Positions 28,818 through 42,808 are shown, counted from the stretch's first letter. The stretch: DNA of 64,000 nucleotides from Casuarina equisetifolia (GCA_028551475.1 CM052357.1:12757931-12821930); one strand, 5' to 3'. A program made the numbers and translations. Notes: generated by a model from the letters alone, not told the origin.

Positions 28818-31800
28818 ATGGCCACTCCCTGCACATACCCATTTCTTCTCTCTCTGATCTTCACATTCTTCATTCTCAACTCAGTTTCATCCGAGTCAGA
28901 TATTCTTCTGACATTCAAGGCCTCCATTGAAGACTCCAGTAATTATCTCTCCAGCTGGTCTAATGCCTCAGCCACTCACTTCTGTAACTGGACTGGAATC
29001 ACCTGCACCTCCACACCTTCACTCTCTGTTGCTTCTATCAACCTTCAGAGCTTAAACCTTTCGGGTGAAATCTCTCCTTCAGTATGCGGGCTTCCTTACC
29101 TGTCTCGCCTCATTCTTGCTGACAATCTTTTTAACGAACCCATTCCACTTCATCTGTCTCAATGCAGTACTTTGGAAACTCTGAATATCAGCCACAATCT
29201 CATTTGGGGTACCATCCCAGATCAGATATCTCAGTTTGGTTCTCTGCAAGTGCTTGATCTTAGTGGCAACCATGTTGAGGGAAAGATCCCAGAAAGCATA
29301 GGCTCGCTGAAGAACCTTCAACTTCTCAACTTGGGAAGCAACTTGCTTTCAGGTAGCGTACCTCCTGTCTTTGGGAATTTCACTGAACTTCTTGTTCTTG
29401 ATTTGTCTCAAAATGCATACTTGAAGAGTGAGATTCCCAGTGACATTGGAAAGCTTCAGAAGCTGGAGCAACTTCTCTTGCAAAGCTCTGGTTTTCATGG
29501 TGAAATACCTGACTCTTTTTTAGGTTTGACAAGTTTGACAATCTTGGACCTTTCCCAAAACAATCTGAGCGGTGAGGTTCCTCGGACACTTGGGTCTTCT
29601 CTCAAGAACCTGGTGTCTTTTGATGTTTCACAGAATATGCTTTTGGGGCCATTCCCAGATGGCATTTGTGATGGAAAAGGCCTTATAAACCTGAGTCTCC
29701 ATACAAACTTCTTCAGTGGTTCAATACCCAACTCCACTAGTCTATGTGTAAATCTTGAGAGATTTCAGGTTCAGGACAATGGGTTATCTGGTGATTTCCC
29801 TGATGGTTTATGGTCATTACCCAAAATTAAGCTCATCCGAGCTGAAAACAATCAATTTTCTGGAGAAATACCTGATAGAGTATCTGGAGCTGCTCAATTA
29901 GAGCAAGTTCAGCTGGACAATAACAGCTTCTCTGGTAGAATTCCTCAGGGTCTTGGGAGGGTTAAGAGCTTATACAGATTCTCCGCATCTCTTAATAGTT
30001 TATATGGTGAACTTCCACCAAATTTTTGTGATTCACCTGTTATGAGTATACTAAATCTCTCTCACAATTCGCTTTCGGGCCAAATTCCGGAATTTAAGCA
30101 CTGCAGGAAGCTAGTTTCGTTGTCTTTAGCAGACAACAGTCTTACAGGAAATATCCCAACATCCCTTGCTGATTTACCAGTGCTAACTTACCTTGACCTT
30201 TCTGATAACAACCTCACCGGTCCCATTCCGCAGGGGCTTCAAAACTTGAAGCTTGCGCTCTTCAATGTGTCTTTCAATGAACTATCTGGTAGGGTCCCAT
30301 ACTCTTTGATTTCAGGGCTCCCTGCTTCATTTCTGGAAGGAAACCCTGGGCTTTGTGGCCCAGGGTTGCCCAATTCTTGTTCTGATGACAAGCCAACACA
30401 CCGAGCTTTTGGTCTTACGGCATGGACATGTGCACTGATATCTGTAGCTTTTGGTCTTGGGACTCTGATTTTAGCTGCTGGGTTTTTTGTCTACCATAGA
30501 CATTCCAAACAGAAATCTCATAGGGGAAGTTGGCGCCTGGTATTTTTCTATCCTCTCAGGGTCACTGAGCATGACTTGGTCATGGGAACGGGTGAAAAAA
30601 GTGCTGTCGGAAGTGGTGGAGCATTTGGTACTGTTCACATTTTGGGCCTACCGAGTGGGGAACTTGTTGCAGTAAAGAAGCTTGTTAATTATGGGAGCCA
30701 ATCGTCAAAAAGTTTGAAGGCTGAGATCAAGACATTAGCCAAGATCAGGCATAGGAATGTTGTGAAAATTCTTGGGTTTTGCCATTCTGATGACTCAATC
30801 TGTCTAATTTATGAGTTCTTACAGAAGGGAAGCTTAGGGGACTTGATTCGCAGGCCTGGTTTTGAGTTGCAGTGGAGTGTAAGATTGAAAATTGCCATTG
30901 GGGTTGCTCAAGGAGTAGTATACCTTCAGAAGCATTACGTCCCGCACTTACTTCACAGAAATTTGAAGTCAAACAATGTCCTTCTGGATGCAGATTTTGA
31001 ACCAAAACTTACAGACTTTTCACTTGACCGAATTTTAGGAGAAGCTGCTTTTCAATCAACCATGGCTTCGGAATCTGCGTTGTCATGTTACACTGCCCCA
31101 GGTATATGGAATTCAATTTCGCATAATTTTCCTGCTTCATGCTTATCCCAGAAAAAGTACTCTATTCAAAATATGCCTCTGGTCTTGCAGCTTGACATCG
31201 TTCCTCGAGTATATTTACAACTCTTAATAGTCAAAGCACTTAAGTGGGATCTGAATGCCCGGATATTGTTATCCTTTTTTCACCCTTTTAACTGTGTAGC
31301 TATTTTTGGAAGAGTGTATTGGAGGTCACGGGAAAAGGGACTTCTCTACCCTGGAGGAACAGGGAATGCTTGCTAGTAGCATATGTATAAATTGGGTTAG
31401 AAGAAAACATATGAGAAGTTACTAAAGAAGTCTTGTTGAGTTTGTTAACTGTTAAAACTTTTTTGTTTTTTAGTTTCTTGTAATTGACCTCTTAAACCTG
31501 CCCTTTCTCATCTATATTTGATAACTGGAACTCATGGGTGTTATTGGTTAATTAAGACTCATGATGGTTATGCTTTCATCAAACCTTGTCAAACAAGCCA
31601 CTCCGTTCTATACCATATCATTTGCTTTCTAATATTTAGTTCTGCATGGTGTAATTTGTTGATGTGGTAAAATTTATGGTCTATATGATCTCATTGGGTT
31701 TTTTTATTGCAGAATACGGATACAGGAAGAAGGCAACTGAACAAATGGATGTGTACAGCTTTGGCGTTGTGTTGTTGGAGCTACTGACTGGGCGACAAGC

Positions 31801-32068
31801 TGAACAAGCAGAACCTATAGAATCCATTGATATTGTGAAATGGGTGCGGCGGAGAGTTAACATAAGCAATGGAGCATACCAAGTTCTTGACCCTAAGATA
31901 TCAGAGGATTTCCAAAAAGAGATGCTAGAGGCTCTAGAAATCGCTCTCCACTGCACGTCTGTGATGCCAGAGAAACGGCCATCCATGTTTGAAGTTGTCA
32001 GAGCACTTCAGTCCCTCGATTCAAGGACAGAATTCTCTACTAGCATTCAGTTGCAGTCTGAACACTGA
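28818..32068 (+). CDS. LRR receptor-like protein kinase, probably catalytically inactive (At5g06940-like)
   Basis: Two exons, 28818-31101 and 31713-32068, coding 879 residues; the intron falls inside the APE motif (P761/E762). Signal peptide about 1-25, LRRNT-like region with CNWTGITC near residue 57, about 18 leucine-rich repeats (LxLSxNxLSGxIP type), one membrane segment about 535-558, then a cytoplasmic kinase-like domain. The domain keeps a glycine loop (GSGGAFG, about 598-604) and Lys620 of VAVKK, but the catalytic HRD is HRN (713-715, aspartate replaced by Asn715) and DFG is DFS (733-735). Loss of the catalytic aspartate and the altered DFG predict a pseudokinase, as annotated for the Arabidopsis counterpart. 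It likely works as a plasma-membrane scaffold or co-receptor; its ligand is unknown. Reading through the intron gives an alternative 852-residue product ending at 31376 that would lack the C-lobe. Confidence 0.94.
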
Positions 32069-34892
32069 ACCCACGGCTTGGCTTCTTCTTTTTCCTCTCT
32101 GTCCGTTTTGAAGTCTTAATGTAAAGCCATCTTGATTTTTCATTTTTTTTGTCTTGACTTCTCATTGGTAAAAGAATGTGCTTGGGCATGGTGTTTTGTG
32201 TTCCGCACTGGAATTTGCTTGGGATTTGGTTAATAGTAATACAAGATTTTCACATTGTTCCAGCACTAATAGCCATGAGTGCCATCTCCATGTATTTCTT
32301 GGCAATTTCAAGATTAGCATGCATCAGTCGCAGCCATGGACAGACGACCCAAGTTTTGGGGTTTTCTCGTTTTACTTTTTGAAGGCTAATCCGAGAGGTT
32401 TAGTAGGCCAAACAGTAGAAGTAGTTAGGGTTGGTGACCAAGCCAACAACTTCTAGTGTAGTTGCTTTTACAGTGCCCTCAACGCAACGTAGTCATCATC
32501 TTTTAGGTCCAAGTGGAGTAATCTGTAGCGAAATGGCCTAGGGATTGGCCTAGATTTAGCCACATCAGACTGTTTCTGGGTCTCTCTCGTACAAGCGCTC
32601 ACAGTGCCATTCTTTTGAACTGGCGCTTACAGCCATTCTTTTGAAGGCAGGTGCAGCGTCCCTATCATCGTCCCAATAGATTCATAAAGGCCTTTTGAAT
32701 TAGCAAGCCACGAGCAAGAACATTTTCTCAGATTTTAGTTATTTGTAGTTGATGTATCTTTTTCTCAAAAGGGATTTGAAATTCCATCACCTCATGAGTG
32801 AAGAGAGATTTGTAGAAAGATTACCTTTTGACAAAGTTTTGACAAAGGAACGGATCCGGGCTGCTTTGATGCTCTTGAATAAAGTATTGGCATAAGAAAT
32901 TAAACTCACAGGTAGGGAGTCAGATTTTTGTTTTGGTATGAGTTTATAAAATAACATTGTCCTTTTTAAGAACTCATTTTGTCCTGTGCAATATGTTTAT
33001 TATTAATGTAACTGAGTTGATAGAAGTCTACCTGTAAGTGGAATAAAAATAATAGATGTGAGATTTTTTTTTTTGAGAAGCTGTAAAAATAACGGTATAA
33101 TGAGCAATATGAAAAATATGAAAAATATAAGAAAAAAAAATTAGATTTCTATATGAATGATCAATATAATTTTCTTATGCACAAGTTCTTGGTAACTTGG
33201 TGACACCTAGGGAGATTTCCACTTGGTTTGAGCCTAAAATCTCACCTCCCACTCCCTACTAAAATAAAGAATGATATATATATCTGTATGTATAATTGCT
33301 TAGAGAAAAACTCACATTATAAATGATATTTGACAATTAATTTTCACTAAGCTGTATCTAACATTTAGTAAGTTTTATGTTGTTTCTGAGTGTGCTCTAG
33401 AATATTGGGTAACCTAACAGTTATAAACTATAAGTTAAAGTAATTAACTAGGTGAAATGCAATTAAAACAATAAAATTAACTGAAAAAAAATACTAGAAA
33501 GAATAAAGAAGAAAGAGCCAAGCTTTTCCTTGCACCAGGCTTTAAAGCCCTTCCCTTGAGGTCTCCATCTTCCGGGCTCCAAGATGGAACGGAACATTAA
33601 AATAAGTTGAATAGTTAATTTCCATATGCTTGTTCACGATGATCTTCTCCACAACATGCTTTGCCAACATGTCCGGTTAATATTTTTTCCCAGTTAAAAT
33701 AAAAAGTATGGATATTTTTGTCTCATCAAGATTCACCCAAAAACAAGAGAAAATATTGCCATTCTTCGATTCAGACTATAATGATTATAATTCTCTTCAT
33801 TTTAAAATTGGGTGTTAAACATACACTACACAGATTAGCCCTGCAGTGGATTATAAATTTAAATTTTTTGGGTAGCTGGTAATCTAGTAGTTTAATATAC
33901 AAAATATATTTATAATGTATGAGATTTATTTTGATACATTTGGCTCATAAAATGAAACAAATAATATTTTTAAAAAGAACAATTATTTCAAATTATCAAT
34001 ATTTTGATTTGATATCTTTTTCTATATAATAAATGTCTCCATTTATGATTAATCATTTATGCAAGATGAAATGCATTTTTCTAATATAATATCAAAATTC
34101 ATATTCATGTGTAACATTCCAGCACTTGTGAATGATAGATATGCTAAAACATCCTATCACTAGTAATCAACATTTATGGACTCAAGATTCCATGATTTGC
34201 CCACTCTTGAGATAAATGCCATCGTTTTTCAAAGTTAATATGTTATATATGATATTATTTTTATAAGTTTTATGCATTCTTATATCTTCATATTCATTTG
34301 TATAAAAAGAAATGAATCTGTGAACATTATAAGCTTCTATTGCAAATTATATTTTAAAGATTGGTTATTGCCACACAATTCGTCTCGGCATACACACTCC
34401 GATCTCAAAGAATATATTGAACTCTCCACTATCTCTAATTTACTGCAAGGCATGTTGCGCAAGGAATCTCATTGACAGTTGTTAGAACAGAAACGTTATC
34501 CAGCTCTAATTGTTTATGCTGCTAAAGTTTAAAGTTTCCTCATGATAGTGGGCACTAGAGATCGAATTAGGAGCTAGTTAGGTTAATTTTAGCACAGCGT
34601 TGTTTCGGAGGCATCCAATAAACAATTGGGTTCCCTTCTATCCTTCTGACAAGCCGGTGCAGATATAGATTAAACAGCAGATAACATATTCTCAAATAGA
34701 ATGGAATCTATCATCAAGCTTTATATTATTAACCGATCACTGTTAAATATACAAAAAAAACTAATGACTTTGGCCACAAGAGAATCTCCCAAGACATCGG
34801 AACAACTTGATATTTCCCAATTTATTTTCCACCATTTTTTTGTTTATAATTTTCTAAACAACAAATATACATATTGAAGTCACTATTGACCG
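32069..34892. other. Intergenic between convergent LRR-RLK and gar2-like genes
   Basis: Starts with the receptor-kinase 3' UTR. From about 33.0 to 34.8 kb the sequence is very AT-rich with no frame of interest. Two imperfect 28-bp units at 32595-32650 are the only local repeat noted. Confidence 0.5.
32595..32650. repeat. Two imperfect 28-bp tandem units
   Basis: gcgctcacagtgccattctt and gcgcttacagccattctttt begin copies 28 bases apart, both followed by ttttgaa or tgaa. Downstream of the receptor kinase, probably in or just past its 3' UTR. Confidence 0.7.
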
Positions 34893-37800
34893 TCACATAG
34901 ACCAAACCTCACGAAGGAGTTCGTACCTTTCGTTTATGCCAGCATAAGTTGTATGCTCCTGTTTACCATTTCCATTTGCTGTGATTGATGGTGAAGAAGG
35001 CACTTTGTCAATAATGGATGTGAGAGGAGAATCTAATTCCTCTAGTTCTTCATCACTGGTATACCCCTTTCTCTGTACAGCAGACACGTTCCTTGCCATT
35101 GCAGACCTTTCTCCTGCCTCTGCAACTTTCTCTGCCACATCAGCAGAAGAAGCAGGGCAATAGATGACAGGAGCAGCTTTATAAGGGAAGCTTCTAGTTA
35201 GGTCTCCTGAAAATCTCCGCTGCACAATACCCTAATGGAAGGAAATAACCATACATCAAAATTTGTTATCAGCAGTGATCTTTATAAGAGAGAATGCACG
35301 GCTTTATGATCTAAGAAGGTACATTGCTTCCATCATCAAGAAACTGGACAACCAAGTACATGGATGGGCCACCGATTTTTAAACACTAGACACTGGTGAT
35401 ACGGAGCGTACAGAATTTACCATGCTTCATAACACAAAAATTGTGTTATATGAAGCTAAAATCGTTAAGAAACTCAAGAAAAGAAACCTCAAGTGAACTG
35501 GTGAGGCCTTTACAGCGAATTAGCAACATTTGGCACAGTATCTATTTAATGTTCCATACCCTATCTACCATAGTTGCACCACCCCACTGTTAGTGGAGCT
35601 TGAGAGGCCAAAGAGAGTCTTTAGACTATTGTAGGCTGAATGGGGCGGTTGCTAAAAGGAAAAATCATACCTCAGCATTCAGTGCCTCCAATATAGCTCC
35701 TGGGACAGGATCAGGACAGAACTCATCTGGAGTAAAGTTGCAGAGTATCCGTTTAATCAATTGAATACCAATTGATGGGCACACCTGGAAAAACATGAGA
35801 CCATAAAGTTCAATCAAGTTAGAGATATGCGACTTCGAAAAGAAGAGAAAGTAAAATGTCTTCGCAATTAGATTAGTGAAACAAACCTCCTCTCGAATTG
35901 ATCGCTCCATAAGCATGTCTTTTGGAAGCATCAAAAGATCACTCAGCTCATTAAGAAGCAGGAAAGATTTACGGTCACCATCTGCACCCTGCTTCTCATC
36001 ACACTCACTGCTGTTCTGATGTTCCTCCAGGGACTCATCATCATCCATGCCGAAAATATCAGAAAGCCATCTGGACCAATTGCCAATCTGCAGGATGCGT
36101 AAGCCTCACATTAAACATATGCAATGACAATTGGTCTTAAGTAAGCCATGTAGATGAAGGCAGTCAATTTCTTTCAGGCTATGTTTACATAAACTATGAG
36201 CTAACCATATAAAAGTGAAGTTAAATGTGATACATACGGAATTTTTAAGCTGGGCACCAGATCCAAAACTCAAGTCTCCTGCTGGAATAGGCAAAACCTT
36301 GTGATCAATAATAGGATCTGATACGGGATCAGTTGGAATCTCGTGGGCTGACTCACGCAGGATAGCATTAAACATTGCAGTATCTAGTCTGGCAATGCAT
36401 TGTTCCATAACCTGATCAAAGATATCTTATCTAGTTAACCCTCCAAAGCATGGGGAACTTAGGGAAGCTGAAAGAGGTTAGAGTTTGCAAGAAAAAGAGA
36501 AAAATGAGAAAATTTGGTTGCCAGAACTTTTGTTTCAACGCTTGTGAAGGATTAGAAGTTGCAGAGAAGGGGGATATCGATATTAAACACGTCCTACCAT
36601 TCTTGCCAACACAGGTAAGCAACCGCATTCGTGCCCTCCTGCTCGAACAGGGCAGAGCCGTTGGAAGGCATCTTGAAAAGCATTTTTCCATAGGGTTATA
36701 GAAAAGCTGCCTTGTTGCTGGTCTCCCAGAGCTGGTCCCAACAACCTTCCAATGGTTTTGTTGGTTGACATATTCCCAGCGGGAGACTGCATATTTGGAG
36801 TTAAAGCCTGAAAACATAATATGTCATTAAGCATAAAGGAGGAAAGTACACTAAGTCATTTATAGTAATACATGCTAGTTATAAATTGGCTAATGGCTGT
36901 ATACATGTGTGTGGGTGTGTGTGTGCTTATGACCATCATTAAATTTATTTGGAAAAACAATTGCTTCAGTCAGATGATCACCATGCTCTTGCTACAATAT
37001 TCGGATTATTTCATAACAGTTCCCTACACAATCCCATTGGCTTTTACCTGCCACCATACTGACTCTACCACCCGAGAAAATATCCAGGATTCAACTTTTA
37101 CTAATGCAGCCGTGAAGGTTTCTGTCTCCTGCCAATCGTCAGCAAACTGCATAAAACCATTAGCTTGCTTACTGCCAGAATTACCCTTCCACTTCAATGT
37201 TGTAGACTTCCCATCACTGCTCTTGGTACTCCCATTTGACTCAGAAAACTTTGTCATTGGACTGAATTGACGCGAACTGCCAAATGCCTGTGAGATGATC
37301 TCCCTCAACACAACCGTGTTTGTCAGCCAGAAAGTTAACCTTAGAATTCAGGGCAAAATATCTGTCAGTTCTACACCGACAAAAATTGGTAAAAACGTTT
37401 GAAAACACTTATCATAACATTTGTACCTTGCAACATCATTACCGCAGGACTTGGCAATCAAAACGAGGCCTGACACAGTATTTTTAGCAACTGTGGCTCG
37501 CTTTTTTAAATTCCAATGTTTGCAAGCATGAATGTAGAGTCTAGAGAGGCGTCGAGCAGGGGTGTGCACCTTATGTGCTGAACTCCCATGCTCTGGTACA
37601 ACAGAGTAAAGTGAAATTTCAAGAGCAGCTACTTCTCTCAGCTCCTCTTCAAGTTTTTCAATTCTCATCTCCATTTCTTCAATATTTTTCTCTAAAATTG
37701 CCTCATCCTCATGCACATCACTTTCTTCAGCATCAGCTGTTTCATTGTCACTTCTGACACTTTGAGCACCATTTGAAGTCCCATCCAAGACATCCAGTTC

Positions 37801-38502
37801 TTTTAGGTCTTCAATGGGCTTACCATCAACAACTTCAGAAGATTCTGATGAAGGTTTAGGATGACAATTAATATTTTGGGGATTAGCCTTTGAAGAACAT
37901 TTGGCAACAATGTTAGAAGGCTCATCAGAACTTATGGCTTTCCTAGGAGTGTTATTTAATGCTTTAGATTGTTGTTTGTTTGTTTGGGGATCAGATTTGT
38001 CTCTTGATCCGCTGGGACAGCTTTCTGAAGAATTTATTCTAACACTAGAAACTTCTTCCAGTTTCTCATCATCGGCCGTCAGTGGATCCCCTTGAGATGA
38101 TATTGAATCCTTTGTTGTATCAGAATCTGACACTTCTTCCTTCCCTTTGTTAGGTTCTTTCTCCAAGTCAGTAGAGTGATTACCTAGAACTTCATCCTTG
38201 ATCTCTTTGGCAATCATTGTATTGGCTTTTAAATCTTGCGATGCCTCCTCAAACCTGTTGACATCATCCACATAATGTATAACCACGTTTTCGTAAACTT
38301 CAGAGCACTCTGTGCCCACGTTTGAATCACTTACTAAAATACTGGGGTGTCGTGTGGAAGATGGTCCTTTAGAACGAGCTTCTTTTGCTTTCAGAGTTTT
38401 GCCAACATTCTCTTGCTGCAATTTATTGCCTCTCCTATCAATTCTTCCAGACTGTTTTTTCTGGTTGTTATTTGCAGTTTTCTTCTTGTCAATCTCTTTC
38501 AT
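34893..38502 (-). CDS. gar2-related / nucleolar-like plant protein (At2g42320, At3g57780 family)
   Basis: Seven coding exons on the minus strand: 37427-38502 (from the first in-frame ATG), 37048-37339, 36598-36807, 36238-36411, 35887-36087, 35671-35784 and 34893-35231, giving 801 residues. Residues 1-260 are Lys/Ser/Glu-rich and probably disordered. A coiled coil (about 264-297, EKNIEEMEMRIEKLEEELRE) is followed by the conserved core TPARRLSRLYIHACKHW, KSCGNDVARLTFWLTNTVVL, RAGGHECGCLPVLARMVMEQ and IPAGDLSFGSGAQLKNSIGNWS. The core resembles plant proteins called 'nucleolar protein gar2-related', and its C-terminal part looks like the dilute (DIL) domain of myosin-V-like cargo adaptors (similarity by eye). 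There are no RNA-recognition motifs or GAR repeats, so the 'gar2' name rests only on low-complexity acidic sequence. Function unknown. An in-frame upstream exon leaves the true N-terminus open. Confidence 0.88.
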
Positions 38503-41430
38503 ACTTGTTTTCTGCGAGTGACATCAAACGAAGAACATATGAAAATGGATAAGTGGTTACAATGAAGAACTTAAGGGGAACTCCTTAAAGTAATTTCTAG
38601 ATGAATAAAGCAAAAATTTTACTTACTTTTACAGTGGTGATTTTGTCATCTAAGATTAGGAGGACTTCTTGTGACTCTTTCTTCGTCAGTCTGCAATAAG
38701 GCTGTGATAAGGAAGCAGTTTAGGACATGAACAGATCATCAGAGACATTTGAACAAAATTCAATACCAGTGTCTTGTTTTCAAAGCCTATAATTTGTGCT
38801 ACTTTTCATTGTATTTTAAGCTGACAATAGGAAGATCACAAAACAAAAAGAGGAATGGTAAGAATAAGATGGGTGAAAATGTCACTCAATTTGATCAAGC
38901 ATAGGCTAACAATCTGATGGGCAATGAGAGTTGTACCTCTGAGATGGGAAAAAAGGAAAACACAAAAGGAGCCAGAAACAGGACCCAAGACGAGTATTTA
39001 AATCATTTGCATGCTACAACTAAATAATTAATACAAGCAACAGAGTTAGATGCCACCTTCAAGGTTTTACACCATTGTTGGACGTTAAGAGGGAAAGGAG
39101 AAGAAAATGTCGAGGATACTATCTTATGCACCTCAGGGTAGAGTACAAGCCTATAGGTTATACTTTATGATCAATCAATGGAACGTACCCTCTCAGTACT
39201 GCAGCAAATTAAGACCCAGGGGACATTAACTTGAACTCAGGATGCTTACATTACAAAGTCAACAATTCCTATAGGGAAACACACAAGATTCCTCACACAT
39301 TATATGGCCAAATCCCCAACTTGGAAATATCCAAACTACTTGGTGACACATTATCAATTTTCCACCTTTTGAAGGAAAAAAGTTCGTTTCCAGACACAAC
39401 AGAAGTCTCAACAAATGCTATTGATCCATAAGTGTGATAACTAGAAAACAAACTTGAAATCATACAATTGATTTACAGAGTTTTCATCACCATTATGTAA
39501 CTCTTGATTGCCATGTGGTTAGTATAACTATTTCAGTGCTTTGTAGCCTTCTTCTGAGGCTTGGACCTCGATAAACATTGAATCCAAGACTCATTTACTT
39601 CCTATCATGCCCTCCCAAATTATTGGGCATCGCAATCAGCACCAAGTAAACGCCAACACATATTATAAATAAGGCAGAATTTTTAAAGACACTAGCTTCA
39701 TATTAAGCTTATAAACGCCATCTCTTTGGAGTTCTGGAGGGTAGTGGAATTGCATCTTCGCTAGCTTGATAGAATAGCAAAGCAGCAGTCAAAAGGATGT
39801 AACAATCTATAATGAAAAGAAAACTGACATGTCTTACTGCTATTTCACAGTTCCCGTGTTCCACATATATTCTCGGACATACAATACCACTCTGTCGCAC
39901 CTAAATCATCAGAAACTCTCTCAACCAATCAGTACACTGCATAAAAGAGAATGGAGGGACTATACAACAACGAAGAGCACATAAATTTATAGGTCACAAT
40001 CACTTGGATGTTTATATCTACAAGAATATTAAGGCTGAAAGTAAGCCAAATATAGCTCCAGAACAAAGTTATTCTTATGTTCAATTCTTGCTCATTTATT
40101 TCTAGCACAAACTCAAATTTTTTCACTTACTTAGTTGAGTTTGCGTGGTAAGCTAACGAGTCCGACAGACTCAAACTTGTTCACTTACGTATAATATAAC
40201 ACATGTGGAACTTCAGTACATCGAGGTTTAATTCATTAAGTAATCAAGCTGAATATATAAGCTCGAGTCTAGTTCACTTAAAATTTTAAGTCGCTTATAT
40301 TTTTAATGAGTGAAACAGGTTTCACAGATATCCAGAAGAGCTAACATTTCAAACGACAAAATAATATAAATAAAAATAAGGAATTATTAGAAGAGCTAAG
40401 GGATAAGAAGGCCAGGCTTTAATTTAAGGGATTAGATGAATAGTTGTTTCAATTCAGCAGAAAACAAGAGAACCAGAATCAACAATCAATGAGGCTATAT
40501 TGATGCGACGACATTCTCAGCTATTGGATTCGGTTTTGATCATAACCACTAACTGTGGAAAAACTTGAACCGCACAAATGACCAGCATCCAGATACACAG
40601 ATATTGAGGTGGCGAAAGAAGAAAAGGACAGGACCGACGAGACGAGTCATCGAAGAGGAGATATTGCAGAGACTTTGACACCGACGCTTAGACATTGGCA
40701 GACAACAAAAAATTCTACTTGCTCACCTCCGCTTCTGCGGCTCACAGTCCACACTCACCTAAAACTCGCTTATCAAGTTGAATGAACCAAAACAACAAAA
40801 CGTGCTCTGTTCTTCCACCGAAAGAATTCTCAATGCAGAGCTTTAGAACCTGATCTCATTAATTTTCACTCTGAGCCTCCCAACAGCAATAAAGCTAGAA
40901 CTACCAATCCACATACTAGATCCGAGCATCTATAACGAACACAGTGAATGCCAAATTGAAGAACTGGAACTCACAGTTCAGCCACACCAAGTGTCCAAAC
41001 AGAACAGAAAGAAACGAATAAAAAAAGAAGAAAGGAACAGAAAACCTGAAGCTCAGCTAAAGATAGAAACCAGAATCACAGCCTCACCGTGCACCGAAAG
41101 TCGCAAGCAAAACCAAACCCAAGAAACAGAGAGATCTAGCAATCAGATACTGTTTTGGAAGTATAAAGAGCAATGGAAACGTTTCCACATTTCTTAGACC
41201 GGCAAACACATGCTACACGACGAAGGAGGGGACGGTGACAGCAAAAGCTACAACGAAGAAGTCAAAAAGAGACAGAAGAAGAGCGAGAAAGAGTAAAAGC
41301 AAGAAGGTGAAATGTCGAACTCACCGTAGCTTTGCTTCCCTCGGCTTCGGAACAACTTCAACAGAGCATCAGAATCTAGAAAACCGGACGATGTCGGGAT
41401 TGTCAACTTCGCCCAAGCTTTTTTTTTACT
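38503..41430 (-). other. Leader exons and introns of the gar2-like gene
   Basis: The first coding exon extends back to its acceptor at 38511, nine in-frame bases before the chosen ATG. Upstream are exon-like segments with good splice sites: 38627-38690 (donor GTAAGT, acceptor TTGCAG), 39837-39900 (donor GTAAGA, acceptor TTTAG) and a terminal exon from about 41430 down to 41325 (donor GTGAGT). Exon 38627-38690 is open in the frame of the main protein. Which of these are in one transcript cannot be decided here. No other gene is seen in the introns. Confidence 0.5.
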
Positions 41431-41460
41431 TGGCTATGTTATGAGCATTGAATGCGATCC

Positions 41461-41499
41461 CTCTCGCTCTCTCTCTCTCCCTCTCTCTCTCTCTCTCTC
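41461..41499. repeat. CT microsatellite at the gar2-like promoter
   Basis: About 39 bases of CTCT with few interruptions, 30-70 bases upstream of the presumed first leader exon on the minus strand. Confidence 0.9.
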
Positions 41500-42808
41500 G
41501 GTCTCTGAGCACGAAGTTTCTGACGTTTTGGCAGAGCTTAATGAGTGCGGGAAGGAGGCCGTTTAAAAGGGCCAGTGCAGTCAGGCGTGGGGTTCATGGG
41601 ATCTATGTACGGACCTGGGGTGGGAGTGACCGGGAGAGGCTGTCGGTGGACGTGAATAGGACCGGGTGTTACCGGTTACGCGTTCTCTACAAGTTTTTTC
41701 CGGTATACCTAAACTACCATCATTGTCTTGGTTGAATTACCGGTATTGTCATTGTCCGCCAAGCTAGCCATTTCACCTTATCCCAAAATTATATGTATAA
41801 ACTTAGCTTTCAATTATCTCTAATGCTCTAAAAACAAATGGATACTGTTAAACCGTTGGAAAGGATGGGTTCCGGCTGGCCCAAATGGTTTTGGTTGATT
41901 ATGATCGTCTTGCCTAGAGGGACCGACGGAAGGTGGAACGTTACATTCTTACCTTGTAAGGTGCAAATTTACGTAAGAGTAAGGTTCAATTTTACTTCTT
42001 TCACTAAACTAGACCTTGCTGTCTGTGAAGCCAACAAAGTATGATCCGCTCATCATGACTCTTTGGGCTTAAAAATGGTTAATATATATAGTTCCTAGTT
42101 ATCATTTGATCATTTTATGCAAATTCAGTAATACTTAAAAAGATTATTACTTTTAAGTGGTACGAGTTCAGAATACTTCATTTTTAAATAAATGTTTTAA
42201 AATTATTTTTTAAAAAATATATATATATTATTAAAAAAAAACATAATTGACTGTATATTTAAGATCAGTGAAAATTTGACACGTTTATAACAACTTTAGC
42301 TTGACACGTCACAAACCATAAGGACTAATTTTAAGGACATACAACAACATTAACCCATGTTGCCCCAGAAATAAAAGCTGGTGTGTGATTCAATGACCAA
42401 CGGGATAACTGAGACAATACCGCAGATATTCCCACACCGTACATCGTTTTATTTCGAGAACTTAATCCGAACAAAGCAAGTGATTCCAATTTAGAACATG
42501 TAAAGGAACCAAAATTAGAAATTATTTTTCCTGATTTCTTATATAAATGTGAGGAAGAAGTACCCAACGTTGACGAGTCACAAGGACACTACCTGGTGCG
42601 GAGTACCACGTCGTTCTGCCATTAATTTAATCGCCTATCGACCGTAGAAACGTGCTGGGGGCGGGCCAAAACGTGCGCGACCTTTTCCTGTCTGCTCGAT
42701 GGGAAACTTTTACCGTGCACTTGCACTTGTGTCTTCTTTTCGTAATTCTCAAATTCAACGTGCTTTTGTAACCCTTGAAAAGACAGATAAAGCCCACCAA
42801 TAATGGTC

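Noticed and set aside
31102..31376. Continuation of the LRR-kinase frame to a stop at 31376
   Set aside because: The frame past 31101 loses all kinase similarity while a GTATAT donor and an AG at 31712 restore the APE motif and the C-lobe; it is read as intron.
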